DNA of 7,943 nucleotides from an uncultured Hyphomicrobiales bacterium. GTDB taxonomy: Bacteria > Pseudomonadota > Alphaproteobacteria > Rhizobiales > Beijerinckiaceae. Shown here one piece after another: positions 1 through 5,693 of the stretch. The DNA is taken from the NCBI GenBank assembly GCA_903918155.1, contig CAIXDD010000060.1:1-7943 (forward strand), written 5' to 3'. The notes under the pieces are model-generated. The model saw only the letters and a list, made by a program, of their open reading frames with translations, did no database searches and was not told where the DNA came from. Every line of letters starts with the position of its first letter. Position 1 is the first letter of the stretch. Position numbers and translations under genes: made by a program.

Positions 1-157
1 CTTCCTGCAGCAGGGCGATCAAGGCGCGATGGGTGGTCGTGACCGGAGCCCCCATCGCAGCGGAGATCTCACGCACGCCATGCGCGCCGTCGCCCGCCTC
101 GATCAACCAGCGCAAAACCGCGATCGCCTTCGCGAAAGGGCGCCTCACCTCTCCCAT
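1..157 (-). CDS. IclR-family transcriptional regulator, N-terminal part (cut by window edge)
   Basis: Only the first 52 codons are inside the window; the gene continues past position 1. The start at 157 is preceded on the minus strand by AGGA with about 7 nt spacing. The visible peptide fits the N-terminal winged helix-turn-helix of IclR regulators: a helix around residues 8-20 (FAKAIAVLRWLIEAG), then GVREISAAMGAPVTTTHRAL (residues 27-46), which matches the family pattern 'G-x-x-E-[IL]-A-x-x-x-G-x-[PS]-x-[ST]-T-x-H-R-x-L'. The C-terminal effector-binding domain is not visible. IclR proteins typically control an adjacent, divergently transcribed catabolic operon in response to a small aromatic or carboxylate effector. 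This gene diverges from the hydrolase/monooxygenase operon across 121 bp, so it is the obvious candidate regulator. The residue after the HTH cannot be assessed, and another winged-helix family is possible but less likely. Confidence 0.75.
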   Translation of the reverse strand, partial: MGEVRRPFAKAIAVLRWLIEAGDGAHGVREISAAMGAPVTTTHRALIALLQE

Positions 158-278
158 GGATCAATCCTGTCGTTTCGTTGGCTGGAACGCCAATTGTTCG
201 TTTGACAACGGAAATAGGCTAGCCAAAATAAAAAGCAAATCAACTGCGCCGTTAGAAGAAACGCGAGGAAGCCGCTCC
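158..278. promoter_or_regulatory. Divergent control region between IclR-type regulator and hydrolase operon
   Basis: This 121-bp gap is clearly richer in A/T than its surroundings, especially 190-240. On the plus strand a perfect -35 hexamer TTGACA lies at 202-207, followed after 16 bp by CAAAAT at 224-229 (4 of 6 matches to TATAAT), a reasonable sigma70-type promoter for the hydrolase operon. Overlapping the -35 box is the inverted repeat TTGT-N7-ACAA (194-208). Just upstream and partly overlapping is GAAC-N7-GTTC (185-199). A short perfect palindrome, GGCTAGCC, fills 217-224. Small dyads of about 15 bp are the usual size of IclR-family operators, so these are candidate sites for the neighbouring regulator. 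Promoter and operators are inferred from sequence resemblance alone. Confidence 0.5.
265..270 (+). promoter_or_regulatory. Ribosome binding site that fixes the hydrolase start
   Basis: GAGGAA lies 8 nt before ATG 279. The reading frame stays open upstream to an ATG at 33, but that region overlaps the IclR-type gene and its promoter and encodes nothing hydrolase-like. The site therefore supports 279 as the true start. Confidence 0.65.
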
Positions 279-1052
279 ATGGGGCCTGCGCCGACCACCT
301 TGAACCTCTGCGGCGTGGACACGCCCCTGCTGCGCGCGGGCCGCGGCGCGCCGCTCCTGATCCTGCAGGGGGCGAGCAATGTGGAAGGCTGGCTGCCCTT
401 CTATGACCGGCTCGCGCAGACCCATGACGTGCTGCTGCCCGCCCATCCCGGCTTTTCCGGCCTGCCGGCGCCCGAATGGCTGGAGCGGATCGCCGACCTC
501 GCCAATTTCCATCTTGAGCTGATCCACGCGCTCGACCTCAAGAACGTGCGCCTGCTGGGCCTGTCGATGGGGGGATGGGCCGCCGCCGAACTCGCCGCCC
601 GCGATTGCAGCCGCCTCGCCGCGCTGGCGCTTGTCGCCCCCTCCGGCCTTTACCTGCCGGGCGCGGAGCCGCTCGACGTGTTCCTGCGCACCGACGAGCA
701 ATTGTTCGACGATCTCTTCCACGACAAGGCGCTGGGCGCCCGCTGGCGCGAGGCGCGCGTGACGCCCGAAAGCGAAGACCTGCGCCTGCAAAGCAAGGTG
801 ACCACGGCGAAACTCGCGTGGAGCCCGCGCTGGTACGATCCGCATCTGCGCAAATGGCTGCACCGGGCGCGCGTGCCCGCCACCATCGTCTGGGGCGCCG
901 ACGACGCCTTTCTCGCGCCCGCCCATGCGCAGGAATGGCGCAGGCTCATTCCCGGCGCGCAGGCGAAGATCATCGAGGCCTGCGGCCATCATCCGCATAT
1001 CGAACAGCCCGAGGCGCTGCACGCGGCGCTGGCGTCTTTCCTCAACGCATAG
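279..1052 (+). CDS. Alpha/beta-hydrolase fold protein (esterase, lactonase or C-C hydrolase)
   Basis: A 257-residue cytoplasmic protein with no signal peptide, the usual length for single-domain alpha/beta-hydrolases of the MhpC/BphD/esterase type. Visible core: the nucleophile elbow GLSMGG (94-99, Ser96), WGADD (205-209, probable catalytic Asp209) and CGHHPHIEQPE (235-245, His237). Ser-Asp-His are in canonical order, so catalysis is expected. The oxyanion-hole dipeptide before the first loop is normally HG but here is Gln30-Gly31 (LLILQGASN), which may affect substrate choice. The cap region (about 125-195) is rich in charged and aromatic residues. It is the first gene of the operon; its stop is only 12 bp before LLM-1, implying co-transcription and probably successive steps. 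Cleavage of an ester or lactone made by a flavin monooxygenase, or of a C-C bond in a dioxygenase product, are both possible; substrate unknown. An upstream in-frame start at 33 is rejected. Confidence 0.88.
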   Translation: MGPAPTTLNLCGVDTPLLRAGRGAPLLILQGASNVEGWLPFYDRLAQTHDVLLPAHPGFSGLPAPEWLERIADLANFHLELIHALDLKNVRLLGLSMGGWAAAELAARDCSRLAALALVAPSGLYLPGAEPLDVFLRTDEQLFDDLFHDKALGARWREARVTPESEDLRLQSKVTTAKLAWSPRWYDPHLRKWLHRARVPATIVWGADDAFLAPAHAQEWRRLIPGAQAKIIEACGHHPHIEQPEALHAALASFLNA

Positions 1053-1064
1053 GATCGCAAGCCG

Positions 1065-2225
1065 ATGCAGATCTTCAATTTCCATCTCATGCCCTACGCC
1101 CACGCCGATCTCGATGCGATCAGGGCGAACGGCACCGCGTGGCTCACGTTCTCCAACAAGCATTACGACCCGGAGAAGGGCGCGCAGCTCTATCACGAAT
1201 ATCTCGACCAGCTCGAATTCGCCGACGAGCTGGGCTTCGACGGCGTTGTGGTGAACGAGCACCATCAAACGGCCTATGGCATCATGCCCACGCCCGGCGT
1301 GCTCGCCGGCGCGCTGGCGCGCAGCATCAAGAAAGGCTCGCTTGCGGTGCTCGGCCGCGCGCTGCCGCTGGTGAACAATCCGCTCACCATCGCCGAGGAA
1401 TTCGCGATTCTCGACAATCTCATGCGCGGGCGATTCATCGGCGGCTTCGTGCGCGGGATCGGCGTCGAATATCACACCATGGGCATGAACCCGGCCGATT
1501 CCGCCGAGCGTTTCGACGAAGCTCATGACCTCATCATGCAATCATGGACGCGCCCCGGCCCCTTCACCTTCGAGGGCAAGCATTTCAAACTGAAATATGT
1601 GAACCCCTGGCCGACGCCTTATTCGAAACCGCATCCGCGCATTTTCATTCCCTCGTCGGGCTCGCTGTCGACCATCAGCTGGGTGGCCAAGCGCCGCTAC
1701 ACCTATTGCCAGACGCTGGCGCCCATCGAGGCGGTGGCCAAGACCTTCGCGCTGTTTCGCGAAGAAGCGGAGAAGTGCGGCTATCAGGCGAGCGACGACC
1801 AGCTCGCCTGGTCGAACGCCATTTTCGTGGCCGAGACCGACGAGAAGGCGCTCGCGCTCGCGCGCCCGCATCTGGAAAGCTACATCAACGTCTTCCTGTC
1901 GAAGAACCCGACCATGATGTCGCCGCCGGGCTATAGTTCGATCGAATCCATCAAGCGCGTGCGCGCCATCAAATCCTACAAATCCGCCTATCAGACGGCG
2001 GAGGACATGATCGCGCGAGGCATCGTGATCGTCGGCAGCCCGAACACGGTGCGCGAAAAGCTCGCCGAATATCAGGATCTCGCCGGCTTCAACATCTCGC
2101 TCACCAAGACCCAGTTCGGCACGATGCCCCATGCGATGGCGCGGGAAAACCAGATCGCGGTGGCGGAGGAGATCCTCCCCTATTTCCGCGACCGCACGCC
2201 GCAGAAAAAGGCCGTCGCTGCCTGA
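1065..2225 (+). CDS. LLM-class flavin-dependent monooxygenase, LLM-1
   Basis: A 386-residue cytoplasmic enzyme of the bacterial luciferase-like (TIM-barrel) superfamily. These use reduced FMN or F420 and O2 to hydroxylate, perform Baeyer-Villiger oxidation or cleave C-S/C-N bonds. Visible: an N-terminal beta strand (MQIFNFHLMP), ADELGFDGVVVNEHH (53-67) with the Glu-His-His signature equivalent to LuxA 43-45, whose first His is catalytic in luciferase, the NNPLTIAEEFAILDNLMRGR segment (104-123) followed by GFVRGIGVEYHTMG (127-140), and VGSPNTV (323-329), a typical flavin-phosphate binding turn. Length is slightly above the 330-360 common in the family. Its Shine-Dalgarno AGGA starts one base after the last base of the hydrolase stop codon, so translational coupling is likely. 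A partner NADH:FMN reductase is not in the window. FMN is more likely than F420 in a proteobacterium, but the cofactor is not proven. Substrate unknown. Confidence 0.92.
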   Translation: MQIFNFHLMPYAHADLDAIRANGTAWLTFSNKHYDPEKGAQLYHEYLDQLEFADELGFDGVVVNEHHQTAYGIMPTPGVLAGALARSIKKGSLAVLGRALPLVNNPLTIAEEFAILDNLMRGRFIGGFVRGIGVEYHTMGMNPADSAERFDEAHDLIMQSWTRPGPFTFEGKHFKLKYVNPWPTPYSKPHPRIFIPSSGSLSTISWVAKRRYTYCQTLAPIEAVAKTFALFREEAEKCGYQASDDQLAWSNAIFVAETDEKALALARPHLESYINVFLSKNPTMMSPPGYSSIESIKRVRAIKSYKSAYQTAEDMIARGIVIVGSPNTVREKLAEYQDLAGFNISLTKTQFGTMPHAMARENQIAVAEEILPYFRDRTPQKKAVAA

Positions 2226-2237
2226 CGATTCGAACAA

Positions 2238-2251
2238 GCCGCACAAGCGGC
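2238..2251 (+). other. Intercistronic stem-loop before SBP-1
   Basis: GCCGC and GCGGC form a 5-bp GC stem around the tetraloop ACAA. It lies in the 41-bp gap between LLM-1 and SBP-1 and ends 4 nt before the strong Shine-Dalgarno GGGAGGA (2256-2262). It has no following T-run, so it is not an intrinsic terminator. It could act as an mRNA processing or stability element that raises binding-protein output relative to the enzyme, but a 5-bp stem in GC-rich DNA can arise by chance. Confidence 0.3.
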
Positions 2252-2266
2252 CCATGGGAGGACGAC

Positions 2267-3337
2267 ATGACCAGGGCTCGACCCGCGCGCGCGCGCCTGA
2301 AGGGCGCAGGCGCATCGATTCTCGCTCTCGCTGCGGCCTCGCTAAGCGCGCAGGCGCAAACGCCGGCTGAGTTCTATGCGGGCAAGTCGCTGAGCGTGAA
2401 CATCGGCTTTTCCGCGGGCGGCGGGTTCGACCTCTACGCCCGCACCGTGACGCGCCATATGGGGCGCCACATTCCCGGCCAGCCGAAAGTCATCGCGCGG
2501 CAGATGCCCGGCGCCGGCAGTTTCCGCGCCGCCCAGCATATGTACGCCGCCGCCCCGCAAGACGGCACGCAGCTCGCCACGGTCGGCCAGAGCATTCCCT
2601 TGCAACAGGCGATGCGCGACCCCAACGCCACATTCGACGTGCGCGCCTTTCACTGGATCGGCAACCCGATCAGCAGCGTGAGCACGATCGGCGTATGGGC
2701 GGGCAGCGGCGTGCGCACTTTCGCGGACGCGCAGGCGCGCGAGGTCACCGTGGGCGCCACCGGCCCGAACGTCACCTCGCAATATCCCATGGCGCTCAAC
2801 CAGATTCTCGGCGCGAAGTTCAAGATCATCTCCGGCTATCCCGGCGGCAATGACATCGACCTTGCGATGGAGCGCGGCGAAGTGGACGGCAAGGGCCAGT
2901 TCAGCTGGTCCACGCTGCAATCGACGCGGCGCGACTGGCTCGCCAACAAGAAGGTGACGCTGCTCATCCAGCTCGGCGACCGCAAGGATCCCAATATCTC
3001 CGCTTATATGGGGCGCGACGTGCCGCTGGCGCGCGATCTCGCCAAAAACGAGGAAGACCGCCTGACGCTGGATCTTCTCACCTCCGGCGAGACCATCGGC
3101 CGCCCGCTGTTCACGACGCCCAACACGCCGGCGGACCGCGTGACGGCCCTGCGCGCGGCGTTCGACGCCACGATGAAGGACGCCGAATTTCTCGACGAGG
3201 CGCAGAAGGTCGGGCTGGAGCTGAATCCGATCGGGGGCGCGGAATTGCAGAAAGTCGTGGAGCGCGTGCTGGCGGCGCCCGAGGCGGTCGTCGAGCGTCT
3301 GCGCGGCATCATCCTGCCGGACGCGGCCGCGCGCTAG
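2267..3337 (+). CDS. TTT/Bug-type periplasmic substrate-binding protein, SBP-1
   Basis: A 356-residue exported receptor of the tripartite tricarboxylate transporter (TctC/Bug) family. An Arg-rich n-region (residues 1-12), a hydrophobic stretch (about 15-28) and SAQAQ give a Sec signal peptide, probably cleaved after Ala30. The mature part shows family landmarks: FYAGKSLSVNIGFSAGGGFD (36-55), then YAR (57-59), RHIPGQPKVIARQMPGAGS (67-85), ISGYPGGNDIDLAMERGEVDG (188-208) and IGRP (277-280). Bug proteins bind carboxylates such as citrate, dicarboxylates, aromatic acids or amino acids in a Venus-flytrap cleft through two bound waters. It carries no cysteine, unlike SBP-2. It lies 41 bp after LLM-1 with a strong GGGAGGA site 4 nt from the ATG, so it is read as part of the hydrolase/LLM-1 operon. 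The ligand cannot be deduced, and no TctA/TctB subunits are present nearby. Confidence 0.92.
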   Translation: MTRARPARARLKGAGASILALAAASLSAQAQTPAEFYAGKSLSVNIGFSAGGGFDLYARTVTRHMGRHIPGQPKVIARQMPGAGSFRAAQHMYAAAPQDGTQLATVGQSIPLQQAMRDPNATFDVRAFHWIGNPISSVSTIGVWAGSGVRTFADAQAREVTVGATGPNVTSQYPMALNQILGAKFKIISGYPGGNDIDLAMERGEVDGKGQFSWSTLQSTRRDWLANKKVTLLIQLGDRKDPNISAYMGRDVPLARDLAKNEEDRLTLDLLTSGETIGRPLFTTPNTPADRVTALRAAFDATMKDAEFLDEAQKVGLELNPIGGAELQKVVERVLAAPEAVVERLRGIILPDAAAR

Positions 3338-3353
3338 GCGCCGCGCGCGCACG

Positions 3354-3384
3354 AAAAAGGCGGAGCGCGCGCGCCCCGCCTTCC
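3354..3384 (-). terminator. Intrinsic terminator of SBP-2, possibly acting in both directions
   Basis: AAGGCGG (3357-3363) pairs perfectly with CCGCCTT (3376-3382) around a 12-nt loop that is itself alternating GC. Read on the minus strand, the stem runs directly into TTTTT (3358-3354), the classic rho-independent form, 20 bp after the SBP-2 stop. On the plus strand the stem is followed only by TTCCTGATATC, so it would be a weaker stop for SBP-1. Its position between two convergent genes fits a shared terminator. Confidence 0.75.
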
Positions 3385-3403
3385 TGATATCTTCGCAACC
3401 GGC

Positions 3404-4423
3404 CTATTCGGCGGTGATGGCGCGCGCGCGTTTCACGGCGGCTTCAGGCGCGGCGTAAATCTCCTTCAGCTCCTTCTCCACTTCCTGCGCGGTCATGGGC
3501 TGCAGCGGCAGGCGCAGCTTGGCGGCTTCTTCCTGCGCGCCCTTGTCGGCGAGGGCTGCGTCGAAGGCCTTGCGCAGAACGGCGAGCGTCTGCGGCGGCG
3601 TCTGCCGGGCCGTGATGATGGGACGCCCGATTTCGCCCGCGCCATTGATGACGTCGAGCACGCGGCGATCCTCGTCGCTCTTCAGGAGATCGCGCGCGTA
3701 AGGCACATCGGTCGGCGCGTCGGGCGGCAATTCCTTCGAGAGCTTGATGACGGGCGCGATGCGATTGTTCTTCACCCAATCTTCCGAGATCGAAGACCAG
3801 GAGCCGCAATCGCCGTCCACCTCGCCGCGCTCGATGGCGATGCGCTGGTCGCCCGAGCCGCGAAAGCCGGTGATGATTTTCATGTCGACGCCGAAAAGGC
3901 CCTGCAGCGTGCGGAAATTCACCCAATTGGCGACGCCCACGCCCGTGGTGCCGAAGTTCCAGCCCTTGCGGGCGCGGAAATCGTCAAAGGTCTTTACGCC
4001 CTTGTCGGCCCACAGGTAGCAGACGCGCTGATCTCGGGCCATATTGCCGATCCAGGCGTAGTTCAGGAAATTGACGTTGCCGATTTTCTCCGGCTCGAGA
4101 ATCGATTGCGTGATGAGGCCGGGGTTGAAGGCGACGAGCGCCGTGCCGTCCTTGGGCGAGGGACCGTCGAGCCAGCGCACAGCGGTGAGCGAGCCTGCGC
4201 CCGGCATGTTCTCAACCACCATCGACGGCTTGCCCGGCAGATGCGCGCCCATGTGGCGCGAGAGCACGCGCGCATAGGCGTCATACCCGCCGCCGGGCGC
4301 GAAGCCCACGACGATGCGCATCGTCTTGCCTTCGAACGAAGGCGCCTGCGCCAGGGCAGGCGCGGCGAAAGCCGCGCATAAGCCAAACCCGAACAGGGCG
4401 CCGACGCGAATATGGGACTGCAT
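3404..4423 (-). CDS. TTT/Bug-type periplasmic substrate-binding protein, SBP-2
   Basis: A 339-residue exported receptor of the TctC/Bug family. Signal peptide: short basic start (MQSHIR), hydrophobic GALFGFGLCAAFAAPALA, cleavage probably after ALA (25) or AQA (27). The mature part has the clearest family motifs of the three receptors: FEGKTMRIVVGFAPGGGYD (30-48), then YAR (50-52), ENMPGAGSLTAVRWL (71-85), ITGFRGSGDQRIAIERGEVDG (184-204) and GEIGRPI (263-269). Two cysteines remain after cleavage, Cys135 and Cys206; Cys206 follows the conserved GEVDG. They could form a periplasmic disulfide. The start has GGGAGGA about 8 nt upstream on the minus strand. It is the only complete minus-strand gene here, transcribed alone, convergent with SBP-1 and divergent from the SDR. 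This independent transcription suggests it is controlled separately from the two plus operons. Ligand unknown, most likely a carboxylate. Confidence 0.92.
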   Translation of the reverse strand: MQSHIRVGALFGFGLCAAFAAPALAQAPSFEGKTMRIVVGFAPGGGYDAYARVLSRHMGAHLPGKPSMVVENMPGAGSLTAVRWLDGPSPKDGTALVAFNPGLITQSILEPEKIGNVNFLNYAWIGNMARDQRVCYLWADKGVKTFDDFRARKGWNFGTTGVGVANWVNFRTLQGLFGVDMKIITGFRGSGDQRIAIERGEVDGDCGSWSSISEDWVKNNRIAPVIKLSKELPPDAPTDVPYARDLLKSDEDRRVLDVINGAGEIGRPIITARQTPPQTLAVLRKAFDAALADKGAQEEAAKLRLPLQPMTAQEVEKELKEIYAAPEAAVKRARAITAE

Positions 4424-4464
4424 GATCTCTCCTCCCGGCGTCGCTGGACCGACGCGCAGGCCGG

Positions 4465-4493
4465 ACGATAGGCGAGGCGCCCCTGAGGTTCAA
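4465..4493 (-). promoter_or_regulatory. Candidate sigma70-type promoter for SBP-2
   Basis: On the minus strand TTGAAC (4493-4488, 4 of 6 to TTGACA) is followed after exactly 17 bp by TATCGT (4470-4465, 4 of 6 to TATAAT). Transcription would begin near 4458, giving a leader of about 35 nt that contains the strong Shine-Dalgarno. It sits in the 140-bp gap shared with the divergent SDR. For the SDR direction only a TTGACG at 4510-4515 with no convincing -10 partner is visible. Confidence 0.4.
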
Positions 4494-4551
4494 GCCTTGG
4501 CCCGGCCGCTTGACGCGCCGGCGCGCAGCCCCTCATCTGTCCTCAATCGAC

Positions 4552-4557
4552 AGGAGG
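4552..4557 (+). promoter_or_regulatory. Ribosome binding site that fixes the SDR start
   Basis: A perfect AGGAGG, 6 nt before ATG 4564. An in-frame ATG at 4510 would add 18 mostly basic residues (RRR, RRRR runs) ahead of the Rossmann strand and has no comparable site. The start at 4564 places MTVLVTGAG at the N-terminus, as expected for an extended SDR. Confidence 0.8.
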
Positions 4558-4563
4558 AGACGC

Positions 4564-5529
4564 ATGACGGTTCTGGTGACGGGCGCAGGCCTGGTGGGCG
4601 CGGCTTTCGCGCGCGAGGCGATTGCGGCGGGGGAGCGCGTGATCTTCATGGATCCCGCCCCGCGCGAAGATTACCTGCGCTTCAAGCTGGGCCCGCAGGG
4701 CTGGAGCCAATTGCGCGCGGACGTGCGCGACATGCCTGCGCTGATCGACGCGATCCAGCGCCACAAGGCGGAGACCGTGCTGCATTCGGCCGGCCTCATC
4801 GGCTCGCGCGTGCAGGATTCGCTGTTCGCGGCCTTCGACATCAATCTCGGCGGCACGCGCAATGTGGCCGAGGCCGTGCGCCTGACCGGCGTGAAGCGCC
4901 TCGTTCACGTCTCCACCATGGGCGTCTATGATTCGCGCCGTCCCGTCAGCGCCAATGTGCCGGAGGATTTTCCGCGCGGCGCGCGCCGCGGCTATGGCAA
5001 TTACAAGGCCGCGAAAGAACTGATCCTCGAAGCCTACGCCGACCATTACAAATTCGAATTGATCATGATGCGCCCGGCCAATGTCTATGGCTTCGGCCAT
5101 TTCGCCGCCGGCTCTTCGGGCGGCATGAAAATGCAGACGATGGTCGAGGCCGCCATGGACGGCAAAAGCGTGCAGGTGCCGCAATCGCAGACCCTCGCCA
5201 ATGAATATATTCATTGGAAGGATCTCGGCCGCGCGCTGCATGCGGCCGCCACAGCGCCCATGCCGCGCGACGACGCGTTCAACGTCGGCAACGGCTATGT
5301 GACCACATTCGAAGACTTGTCCGCCAGCCTGCAGGCGATCAATCCTGCGGCGCGGTTCGAGATCACGCCCGACCATCCGCCCAAATCAAAGGCCCACGCC
5401 ATGAACGTGTCGCGCATCGCCGCGCAACTGGGCTGGGCGCCCGCCTTTTCGATGGCGGACGGGCTCGTCGATTACATGGAGGAATTGCGCGCCGCCCGCG
5501 CTTTCTTCAAGGAGGGGCGCACGCCGTAA
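4564..5529 (+). CDS. NAD-dependent epimerase/dehydratase (extended SDR)
   Basis: A 321-residue cytoplasmic extended short-chain dehydrogenase/reductase, normal length for the epimerase/dehydratase group. The Rossmann strand carries VLVTGAGLVGAAF (3-15), the TGAxxxG dinucleotide motif. Asp30 at the end of the second strand (VIFMD) is the usual marker for NAD rather than NADP. ADVRD (52-56), HSAGLIG (74-80), VHVSTMGVY (114-122, catalytic Ser117 or Thr118) and the active-site YxxxK Tyr147-Lys151 (YKAAK) are all present, followed by RPANVYG (170-176) typical of the substrate domain. The family includes sugar-nucleotide epimerases, but also dehydrogenases of hydroxy-acids, lignin-derived ethers and other non-sugar substrates. 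In this catabolic setting, alcohol oxidation or epimerisation is more likely than envelope-sugar synthesis. It stands alone on the plus strand, 140 bp from divergent SBP-2 and followed by inverted repeats. Substrate unknown. Confidence 0.88.
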   Translation: MTVLVTGAGLVGAAFAREAIAAGERVIFMDPAPREDYLRFKLGPQGWSQLRADVRDMPALIDAIQRHKAETVLHSAGLIGSRVQDSLFAAFDINLGGTRNVAEAVRLTGVKRLVHVSTMGVYDSRRPVSANVPEDFPRGARRGYGNYKAAKELILEAYADHYKFELIMMRPANVYGFGHFAAGSSGGMKMQTMVEAAMDGKSVQVPQSQTLANEYIHWKDLGRALHAAATAPMPRDDAFNVGNGYVTTFEDLSASLQAINPAARFEITPDHPPKSKAHAMNVSRIAAQLGWAPAFSMADGLVDYMEELRAARAFFKEGRTP

Positions 5530-5530
5530 A

Positions 5531-5549
5531 GCGGAATGGCGCGTTCCGC
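5531..5549 (+). other. Inverted repeat directly after the SDR stop
   Basis: GCGGAA and TTCCGC form a perfect 6-bp stem around a 7-nt loop, beginning one base after the SDR stop codon region. No T-run follows, so it is not a standard intrinsic terminator. It could be a 3' stabilising hairpin or a protein-binding dyad of the form GGAA-N7-TTCC. Confidence 0.4.
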
Positions 5550-5584
5550 ACAGACGAACGCGCGGACGTTGCGAAGATGCGCTT

Positions 5585-5611
5585 TCCGTGGCTCTGAAAC
5601 ACGGATATTTT
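5585..5611 (+). terminator. Weak terminator-like hairpin, or operator overlapping the LLM-2 promoter
   Basis: TCCGTG (5585-5590) pairs with CACGGA (5600-5605) around a 9-nt loop and is followed by TATTTT (5606-5611). As RNA this could be a weak rho-independent terminator for the SDR. The same dyad covers the candidate -35 element of the LLM-2 promoter (5594-5599), so an operator role is an equal alternative. Confidence 0.35.
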
Positions 5612-5623
5612 GGACGGCATAAT
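5594..5623 (+). promoter_or_regulatory. Candidate promoter of the LLM-2/SBP-3 operon
   Basis: CTGAAA (5594-5599, 4 of 6 to TTGACA), an 18-bp spacer, and CATAAT (5618-5623, 5 of 6 to TATAAT). Transcription would start near 5630, leaving a leader of roughly 65 nt that contains two further inverted repeats. The local A/T content is higher than in the flanking genes, which supports a control region. Not experimentally testable from sequence. Confidence 0.4.
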
Positions 5624-5631
5624 CGATCCGA

Positions 5632-5651
5632 CGCGACGCGCAGACGTCGCG
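5632..5651 (+). other. Inverted repeat in the LLM-2 leader
   Basis: CGCGACG and CGTCGCG form a perfect 7-bp stem with a 6-nt loop. It would lie at the 5' end of the LLM-2 transcript if the promoter at 5594-5623 is right, a position suited to a repressor operator or a leader hairpin. Confidence 0.4.
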
Positions 5652-5666
5652 CGAGAATCACTCAAA

Positions 5667-5683
5667 GGAACGTGGGTTCCACG
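5667..5683 (+). other. Overlapping alternative hairpins just before the LLM-2 ribosome binding site
   Basis: GGAAC (5667-5671) pairs with GTTCC (5676-5680) around GTGG. The overlapping CGTGG (5671-5675) pairs with CCACG (5679-5683) around GTT. The two stems cannot form together. The block abuts the purine-rich Shine-Dalgarno AGGGGGAG (5684-5691), so either structure could influence translation initiation. As DNA it reads GGAAC-N4-GTTCC, a compact dyad. Confidence 0.35.
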
Positions 5684-5691
5684 AGGGGGAG
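5684..5691 (+). promoter_or_regulatory. Ribosome binding site that fixes the LLM-2 start
   Basis: AGGGGGAG lies immediately before ATG 5694. An in-frame ATG at 5610 would extend the protein by 28 residues but has no good site and would read through the candidate promoter and leader repeats. MQVGLFDH at 5694 matches the usual first beta strand of the family. Confidence 0.7.
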
Positions 5692-5693
5692 AC

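Noticed and set aside
33..278. N-terminal extension of the hydrolase from ATG 33
   Set aside because: It overlaps the opposite-strand regulator and the divergent promoter region, has no hydrolase-like sequence, and a good ribosome binding site precedes ATG 279.
252..1541. A 429-codon minus-strand open frame antisense to the hydrolase and LLM-1
   Set aside because: Same shadow effect; it crosses two real genes and their junction, and its peptide resembles no family.
2284..2296. Run of alternating CG, possible Z-DNA
   Set aside because: It lies inside the Arg/Ala codons of the SBP-1 signal peptide and similar short runs are frequent in this GC-rich DNA; codon use explains it.
2342..3352. A 336-codon minus-strand open frame antisense to SBP-1
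   Set aside because: Shadow of SBP-1, with the same Arg/Ala-rich composition and no start signal of note.
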